Origin: an uncultured Lachnospiraceae bacterium
GTDB taxonomy: Bacteria; Bacillota; Clostridia; Lachnospirales; Lachnospiraceae
Assembly: GCA_934402515.1 (NCBI GenBank)
Contig: CAKRTZ010000002.1
Coordinates: 42,469-106,468 of the forward strand
Reading direction: 5' to 3'
Length of the DNA stretch: 64,000 nucleotides
A program made the position numbers and the translations under genes. This document shows, in pieces, positions 1-9,622 of the stretch. The notes under the pieces were generated by a model. It was not told where the DNA came from, did no database searches, and saw only the letters and a program-made list of their open reading frames with translations. The stretch's first letter is position 1; the number at the start of each line of letters is the position of its first letter.

Positions 1-2581
1 TCAGAAGCTTACTGTCAAACTGTTCACTTCCAAACTGTTTCAACCATTGGTAAGCCTTGTCAAAGCTTCCTCGCATAATAAGAAATCGAAGCAGCTGGCT
101 GCGTTCCCTTTCTTTCATCTGATCCGGGATGAGCAGTTCCAGAAGTTCATCCAGTTCCCGAATCTGATCCGTATCATACAGGTACTGCAGCAGTTTCATG
201 CTGACCTCACAGCGATACTCCTGCTCAATTCGTTCATCTCTGGCAATTCGTTGGAAAGACTGCATATTTTCATCGTTTAAAACGATATAACTGCGGTTAT
301 TTTCACACAGGAACAAATCGTAGCCCACTGCATCCTTCACATAGGGAGCGATAAACCGTGCCAGTTTTCCCGGTATCATCATTTTCTCCGTATTATAGTT
401 AATACTTGCGCAAAGACGGTTTTGCTCTCCATCTTCAAACAGTACTGCATACTCCCCTGTAAAAATCGGGACCATACCCATTCCGTTCATCAGCGGATAG
501 CGCTGTTCCTCCGTAACGTGGGCATGCAGCACTACGATATAACGGGCACCCCGATATTGTGTGGATACCAGATTCATAAAAAGCATCCGGGCAAACTTGT
601 CTGCATTCTCTTCATGAATCATCTGCGGTGTCACTAAATTTTTGTATAGATAGGCCAGGTCACGATTCATATGTTCCCGGTCGATCTGTTCCATCAAAAA
701 GCGTTCAATCTGTTCCTGATAACTTGCAAAAATATCGGGATATTCCTCTCTCTTTCGCAAAATGCAGGCATACAATCTGGCATTGCGCTCATAATCCAGC
801 TCGTTCTGAAAATGAAAGTACATCATCACCATCTTCGGAATGTCTTCTTCCACTGTCAGATCCATGGACAGCATATAATATTCATAAAGTCTGGTGACAC
901 GTACATTCTGCTCCACACCCAGGCGATACCATTTGAAAAATCCGGGGCCGGTGCAGTTTCCCTTGATCAGGTAGCCACAGATCACCTGCAGCACATCCGG
1001 ATCTTCCAGTTCTTTATAGCAAGCCTCCAGAATCCGAAATACCAGCATGTGGAACTGTTTGGCCTGGGATACGATAGAAAGGGTCTGCCGGATCACCTCT
1101 TCCGTGAGTACGCCTTCCTTTACCGCATAACCAAGTACCCTCGTTTCAAAGCCGTCCATTTTGGTCAGAAGCGCCGGATTTACCTGTAACAGTAATACTG
1201 CTTCGATATAGAGCACCGGGCTGACACATCCCCGGTTATACTGTTCCTCCAGAAAAAGCCATTTTTTCGTACTGCTTCTGCTGTAGCGGTCAGATAAATA
1301 TAAAAGAAGCCAGGCAATACGCCAATTATCCGGATTGCGCTCAAAAATTTTTTCCACATGAGCCGCCACCTCATCTACATAGCTTTCTTCTCTGCTGTTT
1401 AATGTGGTGAGATACAGATAATAGCATGCGATTTCCGGTGCAACCTCTTTGCCTTCCATCTGGTCCGCAATACGATTCAATAACCATTTCGCCTCGTTGT
1501 ACCGCTCCTCTGTAATGAGAAGCTGGGCCTCAAACAACCTGGTTGTCAGGTCTCTGTCTGCCACTTCTTCCAGTTTTTCCACCAGTTTCTTGGTTTCCCC
1601 CAGCCAGGCTGCTGTACCGATTTTTTTCAAACGAAACTGTTGATAGTAAATCATCAGCTGGAAAATGATCTGCCGTTTCATCCGGCGTCTGATGAGACGC
1701 TCCCGATCCTTCTGATGATGGCTGACTGTCACATCCACTTCTTTTTCAAAATAGGGATTGCTAAGACAGATCTTACCAAAATTATTTCCGGCATGAAGTT
1801 TCTCCGGATCCACCAGAAATGCAAGCTGGCAGTAATTTCCCAGGAAATCATCATCCGTCAGTTCCTGCTTCTCCAGTTTAATGAACGCTCCCTGTGCTTC
1901 CACCTTCAAATGGGTATAGCCCCATCCGTTTCTGGTGATCATAATTGTTTCCTGCGTCATGGATTCCGGATCATCCACGCGAATGGAACTATCATCCAGC
2001 AAGTATTCAATTCGTTGTTTTTTCTTGATTCCGATCAGAAATTCTTCCACATTCTGTTCATTACCGGGATAGACACTCAGTCCTTTATAAAGCCCCAGGT
2101 ACTGTCTGTCATTTCCTTCCAGAATCTGCTGGAATTCTTTGTAATAGAAAAGACTGACCGCTTCCGCCCAGTTCGTCTTTGCAAGATTTGTAAAATGAAA
2201 CAGGTTTTTCACCGGTCCCAGAGATGACTGCAGTATCTCATGTTCAATGGTGACTACAAACGGTAAATAATACTCCCCCTGATTGGAAACGATGTCAAAC
2301 TCGCCTTTGACAACATCGCCTTCTTCCATCCCCGTCGCATCAAACTGATAGGTGATTGTTTCCCCATTCCCTATAAACTCCGGATTTAACACCCTCATCC
2401 GGGAATAGCTTGAATAGACTTTTCCCTGTGTGAGATGGTTCTTTGCCCCATCCACAGTAAACATCCCCTCACAGATTTCTCCGCGTTTCAGTGTCAGTTC
2501 AATCTTTGAACAGCCAAATTCCAAATTACCCTTGTCGTATTCAAATTTTCCTTCCAGAATCCGTTCTATGTATTGCTGCAT
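1..2581 (-). CDS. DUF5717 family protein, 3' end outside window
   Basis: The frame is open from an ATG at 2581 to the window edge, giving 860 codons without a stop; the gene continues beyond base 1. The product looks cytosolic, with no signal peptide or membrane segment. The first ~250 residues look beta-rich (for example FGCSKIELTLKRGEICEG). The rest is helical, resembling TPR-like repeats, with segments such as RLYEYYMLSMD and NGMGMVPIFTGEYAVLFEDG. Overall appearance and size match DUF5717, a very large protein common in Lachnospiraceae and of unknown function. The ribosome binding site (GAAAG about 12 bases upstream) is weak. The gene has its own sigma-A-like promoter and diverges from the SleC-like gene. 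The family call is from recognition, not from a search. Confidence 0.72.
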   Translation of the reverse strand, partial: MQQYIERILEGKFEYDKGNLEFGCSKIELTLKRGEICEGMFTVDGAKNHLTQGKVYSSYSRMRVLNPEFIGNGETITYQFDATGMEEGDVVKGEFDIVSNQGEYYLPFVVTIEHEILQSSLGPVKNLFHFTNLAKTNWAEAVSLFYYKEFQQILEGNDRQYLGLYKGLSVYPGNEQNVEEFLIGIKKKQRIEYLLDDSSIRVDDPESMTQETIMITRNGWGYTHLKVEAQGAFIKLEKQELTDDDFLGNYCQLAFLVDPEKLHAGNNFGKICLSNPYFEKEVDVTVSHHQKDRERLIRRRMKRQIIFQLMIYYQQFRLKKIGTAAWLGETKKLVEKLEEVADRDLTTRLFEAQLLITEERYNEAKWLLNRIADQMEGKEVAPEIACYYLYLTTLNSREESYVDEVAAHVEKIFERNPDNWRIAWLLLYLSDRYSRSSTKKWLFLEEQYNRGCVSPVLYIEAVLLLQVNPALLTKMDGFETRVLGYAVKEGVLTEEVIRQTLSIVSQAKQFHMLVFRILEACYKELEDPDVLQVICGYLIKGNCTGPGFFKWYRLGVEQNVRVTRLYEYYMLSMDLTVEEDIPKMVMMYFHFQNELDYERNARLYACILRKREEYPDIFASYQEQIERFLMEQIDREHMNRDLAYLYKNLVTPQMIHEENADKFARMLFMNLVSTQYRGARYIVVLHAHVTEEQRYPLMNGMGMVPIFTGEYAVLFEDGEQNRLCASINYNTEKMMIPGKLARFIAPYVKDAVGYDLFLCENNRSYIVLNDENMQSFQRIARDERIEQEYRCEVSMKLLQYLYDTDQIRELDELLELLIPDQMKERERSQLLRFLIMRGSFDKAYQWLKQFGSEQFDSKLL

Positions 2582-2624
2582 ATAACTTTTGTTCTTTCTG
2601 AATATTTTATCCGTACTTCATATA

Positions 2625-2654
2625 ATTATAGCATCACTTTTGCCGGTTCTGCAA
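2625..2654 (-). promoter_or_regulatory. sigma-A-like promoter of the DUF5717 gene
   Basis: On the minus strand, TTGCAG (2654-2649) lies 18 bases from TATAAT (2630-2625), and a TG precedes the -10 as an extended -10. It lies 44 bases upstream of the DUF5717 start codon. A 10-bp inverted repeat (arms 2634-2643 and 2658-2667) surrounds the -35 hexamer and could be an operator. Confidence 0.5.
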
Positions 2655-2666
2655 CCTGCAAAAGTG

Positions 2667-2694
2667 ACCGTTTCTCATCCTTCTGCATAAGATA
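2667..2694 (+). promoter_or_regulatory. sigma-K-like promoter of the SleC-like gene
   Basis: AC at 2667-2668, a 17-base spacer and CATAAGATA at 2686-2694 fit the sigma-K pattern AC-N17-CATANNNTA. Predicted transcription would begin near 2701, 22 bases before the ATG. I see no good sigma-A hexamers on this strand here. A late mother-cell promoter would suit a cortex-lytic enzyme. Short motifs occur by chance, so the call is tentative. Confidence 0.4.
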
Positions 2695-2722
2695 AACCAA
2701 GTATTTTTTCAGGGAATATTCT

Positions 2723-3952
2723 ATGTTTACAGGTAATTTATCGATTCAGGTTACATCCACCCTTGGCCTGATTCCCATCAAGGATGCCACCATCCGTATC
2801 TCCAACACCGGCACGCCGGAAAACACTTTGGAAGTTGTGCAGACAGACTCCTCCGGCCAATCCCCGCAGCTGTCACTGGATGCCCCAGATCCCGGTTACA
2901 GTGAAGCACCGGAATCCTCCGTACAGCCCTACTCCGAATACAATCTGGAAATCACCGCCCCCGGATATGAGCCGGTCTCTGTATCCGGCACTCAGATTCT
3001 TGCGGGAACCGATGCTATCCAGCCCGTGGAAATGACTCCTGTGGAGGTGGAAACCGCCCCTGAGGAAGACATTGTCATTCCGGATCACACCTTATGGGGC
3101 GAATATCCTCCTAAAATTCCGGAGGATGAGATCAAGCCCATAAATGAAACCGGTGAAATTGTCCTTTCCCGTGTGGTTATCCCCGAATACATCGTAGTTC
3201 ACGACGGTGTGCCCCAGGATCGTTCCGCTCCTAATTATTATGTGAAGTACAAAGACTATATTAAAAATGTGGTTTCCTCGGAGATTTATGCCACCTGGTC
3301 GGAAAACACGATTTATGCCAATATTCTGGTGATTTTGTCCTTCACACTCAACAGAGTTTATACAGAGTGGTACCGCAATCAGGGGTATGATTTCACCATT
3401 ACCTCCTCCACCGCTTATGATCAAAAATGGATGTACGGACGCAACATTTATTCCAATATTTCCCAGTTGGTTGATTCCATCTTTGCAAATTTTTTATCCC
3501 GTCCCGGTGTGCGCCAGCCGATCTTTACCTCTTACTGTAATGGTACCACCGCCACTTGTACGGGATTGAGCCAATGGGGCTCCAAGTATCTGGGTGAACA
3601 GGGTTATACCCCTATAGAAATTGTACGATACTACTACGGAAATGACATGTACATCAATACAGCCACCAGTGTATCCGGTATTCCCTCCTCCTGGCCGGGT
3701 TACGACCTGACCATCGGTTCCAGCGGAGAAAAGGTGCGCCAGCTGCAGCAACAACTAAACCGGATTGCACAAAATTATCCGGCTCTGCCTACCCTGGCCG
3801 TGGACGGGATCTATGGCAGCAATACCGCTAATGCCGTCCGGATTTTCCAACGAATTTTCGGTCTTCCCCAGACCGGCGTAGTGGACTATCCCACCTGGTA
3901 TAAAATCTCGGAAGTTTTTGTAGGTGTCAGCCGGATTTCAGAGCCGGATTAA
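2723..3952 (+). CDS. SleC-like spore cortex-lytic enzyme (SpoIID-like plus peptidoglycan-binding domain)
   Basis: This 409-residue protein has the SleC layout. A beta-sandwich N-terminus at about 3-110 begins GNLSIQVTSTLGLIPIKDA. A SpoIID/LytB-like lytic transglycosylase region spans about 150-320 (YVKYKDYIKNVVSSEIYATW and GLSQWGSKYLGEQGY). A PG_binding_1 domain lies at about 340-400 (LQQQLNRIAQNYP, DGIYGSNTANAVRIFQ). SleC enzymes degrade spore cortex during germination after activation by Csp proteases, and are about 430 residues long. There is no signal peptide, as expected for a protein made in the mother cell. The ribosome binding site AGGGA lies 8 bases before the ATG. No Csp protease gene is in the window. 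Lachnospiraceae carry several paralogues, so orthology to sleC itself is not certain. Confidence 0.72.
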   Translation: MFTGNLSIQVTSTLGLIPIKDATIRISNTGTPENTLEVVQTDSSGQSPQLSLDAPDPGYSEAPESSVQPYSEYNLEITAPGYEPVSVSGTQILAGTDAIQPVEMTPVEVETAPEEDIVIPDHTLWGEYPPKIPEDEIKPINETGEIVLSRVVIPEYIVVHDGVPQDRSAPNYYVKYKDYIKNVVSSEIYATWSENTIYANILVILSFTLNRVYTEWYRNQGYDFTITSSTAYDQKWMYGRNIYSNISQLVDSIFANFLSRPGVRQPIFTSYCNGTTATCTGLSQWGSKYLGEQGYTPIEIVRYYYGNDMYINTATSVSGIPSSWPGYDLTIGSSGEKVRQLQQQLNRIAQNYPALPTLAVDGIYGSNTANAVRIFQRIFGLPQTGVVDYPTWYKISEVFVGVSRISEPD

Positions 3953-3981
3953 CTGTGCCCACAAAGTTTGTCTATATCCTG

Positions 3982-4011
3982 AGGCAGCAAATCCCTTCGG
4001 ATTTGCTGCCT
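3982..4011. terminator. Hairpin terminator between convergent genes
   Basis: A perfect 13-bp stem (arms 3982-3994 and 3999-4011) closes a CTTC loop, followed on the plus strand by a T-rich run at 4018-4026. It lies between the SleC-like gene and the convergent AraC-type regulator and probably ends both transcripts. Confidence 0.85.
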
Positions 4012-4016
4012 TACCT

Positions 4017-5579
4017 CTATTTTTTTCCCCTCTCCCGGTATTCCATGGGGGTCATGCCCGTTTCTTCTTTAAACAATTTGGAAAAATAGGAAAAATTGCT
4101 GTATCCCACCTGCAGGGACACATTTTTCACAGAAATCTCACTGCATAACAGTGCCTTTGCCTTTTCAATCCGCTTGTCCACCAGATACTGGGACAGGGTT
4201 TTTCCAGTTTCTTTTTTGAACAGCCGGGAACAGTAGTCGGGACTGATGTACACCAGATTGACCAAATCCTCTCTGGTAATCTCCTCGCAATAGTGGGCGT
4301 CCACATACTCTAAGATGGTTTCCATCACGGAGCCCGTTTCCTCTGTGAACTGTTTGTAGGAAATCACCTTGTGGATGACAAATTCGCAGTACCGGCACAT
4401 ATCCTCCACTGAGGCACATGCCCGCTGGTAAAGCTGCTCTGATTCTCCATCCGACAACAGGCGATGCGCCTGGATGTCCACGCTCCGCAGATAAAAATAA
4501 ATCATCTGGGTGAAATCCTGGCGGAAATCCTGCATCTGCTGTTTCATCCACCCCTGTCTGGTCCGCTGTTCCACATACTGGCGGATTTCCCCTTTCAGCC
4601 GTTCTTCTTCCTTTTCCTTTAACAGACTTTCCCAGATGGAAATGTTGGGTGTCTGGTAGGGATAAGTTTCCGGTTTGTAGTCCTCCCAATGAAGTACCTC
4701 ATGCTTTTTCCCCAGTACATTTTCCAACATGCCCTGGAGTTTCTGCATCTCCTGTTTCAGTTCTGCTGACGCAGCCACATTTCCCATGGCTCCCGTCATC
4801 TCCACATGAAGGCGTCTCTCGCAGTTTTCTACCACCCCTTTGAGACACTCCTCCACCTCACTCATGTCCGGCACAGACTCTCTTTCAAAATGGCAGACCG
4901 CAATCCACACGCCGTTCTGGGCATAAAACACACTTTCCGCCTCCAGCTTTGGCGTGCGCAGAGTTTCAAACAACACGTTTTTCAGCACATATTCCAGCAT
5001 GTCATCCCCCCACAGCTGCTCTGCCGCCGCGATGGAATCCATTTTCAGTGCCCCCAGGAGAAAGCGGTCCTGTTCCTCATAGCCCAGATGGGCGTAGGCG
5101 TCCTCATTGCGGTGAAAATCGGAGGAAAGACAGCCTTCCCAGAAGGTATCCTTCGCCTCTTTTCCCGTATCCAGCCAGTACCGCCGCGCCATCACATCCT
5201 GACGGTTCTTCTGTACCCGTCCTGCTGCCTGCGCCAGGGCACTGCAAAGCTTGTCCGCCTCCACCGGCTTTAACAGATACTCCAGGCTTTCCAGCCGGAT
5301 TGCCTCCTTCGCATAGGAAAAATCCGCATAGTTTGTGAGAAAAATACATTGCAGGTCGCTGTCCCGCTCCCGCACCCATTCCAGCAGCTCCAGCCCGGAA
5401 CCGCCCGGCATTTCAATGTCGCAGAGCATCACCGCAACGGGCACCTGCAACAGTACCTTCTTTGCCTCCTCCACACAGTTCGCCATAAAGACCTTATCAA
5501 ATTCTGTCTCCCGTTCTTCCAAGATGTGCTTGAGTTTCTGCAGCACCAGATGGTCGTCATCCACCAATAGCAGATTCAT
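4017..5579 (-). CDS. YesN-type response regulator (REC plus AraC DNA-binding domain)
   Basis: This 520-residue transcription regulator is the last gene of the carbohydrate locus. The N-terminal receiver domain (LLLVDDDHLV) has the probable phospho-acceptor D54 in LCDIEMPGGSG and K104 in LLKPVE. A long helical linker follows. The last ~100 residues hold two AraC-type helix-turn-helix motifs (LVYISPDYCSRLFKKETG and VGYSNFSYFSKLFKEETG). The ATG at 5579 was chosen over one 12 codons upstream because GGAGGAGG sits just before it. Its start overlaps the sensor kinase by 23 bases, implying translational coupling. By analogy with YesM/YesN pairs, it probably activates the upstream transporter and glycosidase genes. 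Confidence 0.88.
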   Translation of the reverse strand: MNLLLVDDDHLVLQKLKHILEERETEFDKVFMANCVEEAKKVLLQVPVAVMLCDIEMPGGSGLELLEWVRERDSDLQCIFLTNYADFSYAKEAIRLESLEYLLKPVEADKLCSALAQAAGRVQKNRQDVMARRYWLDTGKEAKDTFWEGCLSSDFHRNEDAYAHLGYEEQDRFLLGALKMDSIAAAEQLWGDDMLEYVLKNVLFETLRTPKLEAESVFYAQNGVWIAVCHFERESVPDMSEVEECLKGVVENCERRLHVEMTGAMGNVAASAELKQEMQKLQGMLENVLGKKHEVLHWEDYKPETYPYQTPNISIWESLLKEKEEERLKGEIRQYVEQRTRQGWMKQQMQDFRQDFTQMIYFYLRSVDIQAHRLLSDGESEQLYQRACASVEDMCRYCEFVIHKVISYKQFTEETGSVMETILEYVDAHYCEEITREDLVNLVYISPDYCSRLFKKETGKTLSQYLVDKRIEKAKALLCSEISVKNVSLQVGYSNFSYFSKLFKEETGMTPMEYRERGKK

Positions 5580-7305
5580 GGGTTTCCTCCTCCACCGGAA
5601 TATAAATTTCCACAACTGCCCCTCCTAAGGGACTGTTATAAAAAGAGCACTGCGCCCTTCCATGGTAGCCGTATTCCAGACGGGCACGCACATTGGCGAT
5701 TCCCAGATGCCCGCCCTCCCTGGTGTCCAGCTCCTTTCCCTCCTCCCAGAGTTTCAGGTACTCCTCCGGGAATCCGTTTCCGTTGTCGCTGACATTGATG
5801 CAGAGATATTTTTCTCCCTGTTTCATCTCCATGGTGACCGTCACGGAAATTTCCAGAACCACATCAGGACGCTTTCCATATTTAAAGGCATTCTCCGTCA
5901 GTGTCTGAATAAGTAATGGCGGTACAAAAAGGTTCTTCGTCGCCTCCTCCACATACTCGTCCAGTTCCACCTCGCCGGGATAACGCAGTTTCATAATTTC
6001 AAAATAATCATCCATGTGGGCAATGGCATCCTGTAGCTGCACACTGTCCATGCCCGCCCGGAAAAGATACCGCAGATACCGGATGGTTGCCATGCACATT
6101 TTCTTGGCATCCTCAATGTGCTCCGTCTCCAGCAGACGATAGATGGCACTGAGGCTGTTTAAGAAAAAGTGGGGACGGATTTGCAGTTTCATGTTGTCCA
6201 TCTCCAGTTTCTGGCGCTGCAGCTTTTCCTCGTAAATGCTGATTTTCAACGCCCCAATCTGGTGGACAAAATTACGGAACTGCTCGTTAATCTGTTCCAG
6301 TTCATGGATGTCGTTGACGGAAAGTTCCTCTTTCTTTTCCGCCCCCTCCTGATAGTCCTGCAGTCCTTTGACGAACTTCTGCACCGGGGCGATAATCCGG
6401 TATTTGGTATAAACCGTCATCAGCACAAAGGCTCCTAGCGTCAGCAGTACCAGAAATAACACGCTGAACTGCAACAGCAGAATCCGGCTGAACCCGCTGA
6501 ATCCCCTCATCACTACCGCAACTGACAGGCTGAGGCTCTTGGACTCCTCCCGGATGACCTCAATCCGGTGAAAGATATCCTTGTAAAAGGTGCCGCCTTC
6601 CTCCAGAATCTGTTGGGGGATTTCTCCCTCCTCCAACTGTTCTTTTCCCCACAGGATAGTGCCATCACTGCTCATGAGAAGTACCTGGTTTTCCCCGTCC
6701 TGATAGGTTTCCTGCAAAGAGCGAATCATGCTTTCCGCAGGAAAATAGCAGACAAACCATACGTTTTCGTAAGCGTAAGCCCGTAGCATATAATACTGCC
6801 CATCCTGCTCAAAGTATTCCCAACGGTACAAGTCATTGACCATATTCTCGTCCGTCCGGATTCGGTTCAGTATGGTATCCACCATGCCACTTTCCTTGGC
6901 ATCCTGCAAAAGTATCCAGGAATCTGCCAGCACTTCCCCGGTTTTTCCGAAATAGAAGAAGAAATGCTTTTCCGTCTCCGCGCTAAAGGAATACCCGATT
7001 TTGTCCAGCAGCCTTGCTTTCGCATAGACGCACTCACGCTCATCGCCGTTCATGGCAAGTCTGGCAATATCCATATTTTCCATCAAAAGGCGCTGCATAT
7101 TGATACTGACACGGGAACAGACATCATAGACCTGTTCCGTATGGAGTTTCACCAGTTGTTCCACCTGTTTGGTGGTTTCGTTGCGGATTTCCCTGGTGGA
7201 ATACACGCTGACAAACAAATCCAGCACGGTCACGAACAGCAGGGCAATAAGCAGTGCCTTTTGTTTTTCCACAAAGGTGTGGGATTTTCGATGATTTCTA
7301 TACAA
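5557..7305 (-). CDS. YesM-type sensor histidine kinase
   Basis: This 582-residue membrane kinase has transmembrane segments at about 17-36 and 274-298. Between them is an extracytoplasmic sensor domain of about 235 residues, followed by a HAMP-like region and a His_kinase (PF06580) domain. The phospho-acceptor is H379 in QIRPHFFLNSLSAIYRL. The ATP-binding lid contains TENAFKYG, SDNGNGFPEE and GIANVRARLEYGY. The start is TTG at 7305, preceded by GAGGA at 7 bases; no ATG lies before the first membrane segment. It starts 20 bases after the upstream GH3 gene and overlaps the regulator gene. It probably senses an oligosaccharide, directly or through the binding protein. Confidence 0.88.
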   Translation of the reverse strand: MYRNHRKSHTFVEKQKALLIALLFVTVLDLFVSVYSTREIRNETTKQVEQLVKLHTEQVYDVCSRVSINMQRLLMENMDIARLAMNGDERECVYAKARLLDKIGYSFSAETEKHFFFYFGKTGEVLADSWILLQDAKESGMVDTILNRIRTDENMVNDLYRWEYFEQDGQYYMLRAYAYENVWFVCYFPAESMIRSLQETYQDGENQVLLMSSDGTILWGKEQLEEGEIPQQILEEGGTFYKDIFHRIEVIREESKSLSLSVAVVMRGFSGFSRILLLQFSVLFLVLLTLGAFVLMTVYTKYRIIAPVQKFVKGLQDYQEGAEKKEELSVNDIHELEQINEQFRNFVHQIGALKISIYEEKLQRQKLEMDNMKLQIRPHFFLNSLSAIYRLLETEHIEDAKKMCMATIRYLRYLFRAGMDSVQLQDAIAHMDDYFEIMKLRYPGEVELDEYVEEATKNLFVPPLLIQTLTENAFKYGKRPDVVLEISVTVTMEMKQGEKYLCINVSDNGNGFPEEYLKLWEEGKELDTREGGHLGIANVRARLEYGYHGRAQCSFYNSPLGGAVVEIYIPVEEETHESAIGG

Positions 7306-7324
7306 GATGTTTCCTCAGTTCACT

Positions 7325-9622
7325 CTAATTTTCGATACCCACATTATCAATGGCGGCATTTATCCTGTCAACTATTTTCCCCTGAATTTCATCCGTAAGT
7401 TTTCCCTGGAAAAAGCTGCGCAGCCCACGCAATGGCGTATCCTGTAAAATTGCCTGTGCCATTTTCACCGCATCCTTGCCCAGAATCTCCTCTGGATTCT
7501 TTCCACCGAAGGGAAGAACGCCCGTCTCCTCCTGCAATGCCTCCCGGTAAACCTTCCAGATGGTCTCGTCCTGCCGCAGTTCCCCCAGAGTAGTGTTTCT
7601 GGTACAGTGTTTTCCCTGCCAGGGTTCATCAGTTCGCTTGACACTTGCTTTCAGCCGGATATCTCTGCTGGAGGCACCCAGGCAGATTTCATACTCTCCC
7701 GGCTCTACCTTCCATTTCTCCTGTCCCTCCGAATAGTAGGCAAAACTTCTAAAATCCAGTTCTGCTTTGCAGACTTTTTCCTCCCCAGGCTGTAATTTCA
7801 CTTTCACAAAGGCTTTCAGTTCCTGGGGTGCCCTGCTGATATGACTGTTCTTTTTTGCTACATAAATCTGAGCAATTTCCTTGCCTGCCACAGTCCCGGT
7901 GTTTTTCACGGTAAAGGAGACTTCTAACTTATCCATCCCTTTCATTTCCTTTTGGGACAGTGTTAAATTTCCATAGGCAAAGGTGGTGTAACTCAAGCCA
8001 TGACCAAAGGGAAACCGGACTTCCATTTCCTTTTTATCGTAATAACGATAGCCTACAAAAATTCCCTCTCCATATACCACATCGTCCTTTTCTCCGCCGA
8101 AATCCAGCCAGGACGGGTTATCCTGCACCCGCAGGGGAAAAGTTTCTGCCAGTTTTCCGCAGGGATTTTTGACTCCAAACAAAAGTTCTGCCTGCGCCCT
8201 TCCTGCTGCTTCACCGCCCAGATAAGCCTCCAGAATCCCCGGAATTTTTTCTGCCCAGGGCATTTCCACCGGTGAACCATTCTGCAAAACCACAATGGTA
8301 TTGGGCTGCACCTTCCGAACTTCTTCAATCAGCCGATTCTGACATTCCGGTAGTTTCATATCCTCTCTGTCATACGCCTCAGATTCTATTACCTCGGATA
8401 ATCCGGCGAAAATCACTGCCGCATCACATTCTGCAGCCACCTTCACTGCCTCTACCAGTTTTTCTTCTTGGCTTTCCACCTGATTGCAGGAAAAGCCCTC
8501 CGCATAACAAATCTTGGCATACTTCTGTGCCTCCTCACAGGCATTTTCCACCTTGTAGGCCTTGATATGACTGGAGCCGCCACCCTGATAACGGGGTTTC
8601 TTTGCAAATTCTCCCAGAAAGGCAATCTTTTTGTCACGGGAAAGGGGAAGTACCTGATTTTCATTCTTCAATAACACCATGGTTTCACAGGCTGCCTGCT
8701 CTGCCAGTTCGTGGTGCGCAGCCCGGTCAAACACCGCCGTTTCATCCACATGTTCGGTGTATTCCCTAATCTTTTCCAGGATGCGGGTCACGGTGTTGTC
8801 CAAGATTTCCTCCGCTACCTCGCCCTTTTTCACTGCCTCCACAATTTTGGCATCATTGACGCCACCGGAGGAGGGCATTTCCAAATCCTGTCCTGCCAGA
8901 AGTCCTGCCACTCGGTCATCGCAGGCACCCCAGTCAGTCATGACAAACCCCTGAAAACCCCACTGGATACGTAGAATGTCTGTGAGAAGTTTTTTGCTCT
9001 GGGACACATATTCCCCATTGACCCGGTTGTAGGAACACATCACTGTCCAGGGCTGGGCTCTTTTTACCGCCGTCTCAAAAGCAGGGAGGTAAATTTCCCG
9101 CAGAGCACGCTCACTAATCTGTGCCGAGACGCTGGAACGCTTCTTCTCCTGGTTGTTGCCCGCATAATGCTTGATGCTGGTTCCGACATGCTTAGATTGC
9201 ACCCCCTTAATATAGGCAGCCGCCAGTTCTCCTGCCAGATAGGGGTCTTCGGACATGTACTCAAAATTTCGTCCGCAGAGGGGACTGCGCTTGATATTCA
9301 CCGCGGGTCCAAGCAGCACTGCCACATGCTCTGCCTGACATTCCTCGCCCAGTGTCTCCCCCACCTTCTGATATAAGGCTCTGTCAAAGGAGGCTGCCAT
9401 TCCTGCCGCGGAGGGAAAACACACGGCCTGGACAGAGTCGTTGATTCCCAGATGGTCAGCCGCCTCGTCCTGTTTCCGCAGTCCGTGAGGACCATCGCAC
9501 ACCATGATTCTAGGAATTCCCAGCCGCTCAATGCCCTTCAGATGCCAGAAGTCCCCGCCGGAACACAGGGATGCCTTCTCCTCCAATGTCATTTCTTTTA
9601 TGATTTCTTTGATTGCTTTCAT
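7325..9622 (-). CDS. GH3 family beta-glycosidase (standard domain order)
   Basis: This 765-residue protein has the usual GH3 order: an N-terminal TIM-barrel domain (CDGPHGLR, GPAVNIKRSPLCGRNFEYMS, KHYAGNNQE), a C-terminal alpha/beta sandwich, and a fibronectin-III-like domain (about 560-690). The nucleophile by family comparison is D230 in VMTDWGACDD. There is no signal peptide, so it should act in the cytoplasm on sugars brought in by the neighbouring ABC transporter. The ATG at 9622 overlaps the stop of the upstream GH3 as ATGA and has AGGAG 8 bases before it. Most family members are beta-glucosidases or beta-xylosidases; the substrate cannot be fixed from sequence. Confidence 0.9.
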   Translation of the reverse strand: MKAIKEIIKEMTLEEKASLCSGGDFWHLKGIERLGIPRIMVCDGPHGLRKQDEAADHLGINDSVQAVCFPSAAGMAASFDRALYQKVGETLGEECQAEHVAVLLGPAVNIKRSPLCGRNFEYMSEDPYLAGELAAAYIKGVQSKHVGTSIKHYAGNNQEKKRSSVSAQISERALREIYLPAFETAVKRAQPWTVMCSYNRVNGEYVSQSKKLLTDILRIQWGFQGFVMTDWGACDDRVAGLLAGQDLEMPSSGGVNDAKIVEAVKKGEVAEEILDNTVTRILEKIREYTEHVDETAVFDRAAHHELAEQAACETMVLLKNENQVLPLSRDKKIAFLGEFAKKPRYQGGGSSHIKAYKVENACEEAQKYAKICYAEGFSCNQVESQEEKLVEAVKVAAECDAAVIFAGLSEVIESEAYDREDMKLPECQNRLIEEVRKVQPNTIVVLQNGSPVEMPWAEKIPGILEAYLGGEAAGRAQAELLFGVKNPCGKLAETFPLRVQDNPSWLDFGGEKDDVVYGEGIFVGYRYYDKKEMEVRFPFGHGLSYTTFAYGNLTLSQKEMKGMDKLEVSFTVKNTGTVAGKEIAQIYVAKKNSHISRAPQELKAFVKVKLQPGEEKVCKAELDFRSFAYYSEGQEKWKVEPGEYEICLGASSRDIRLKASVKRTDEPWQGKHCTRNTTLGELRQDETIWKVYREALQEETGVLPFGGKNPEEILGKDAVKMAQAILQDTPLRGLRSFFQGKLTDEIQGKIVDRINAAIDNVGIEN

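Noticed and set aside
671..1189. Plus-strand ORF of 172 codons at the window start
   Set aside because: It lies opposite the long open DUF5717 frame, has no ribosome binding site, and its translation looks like low-quality antisense sequence.
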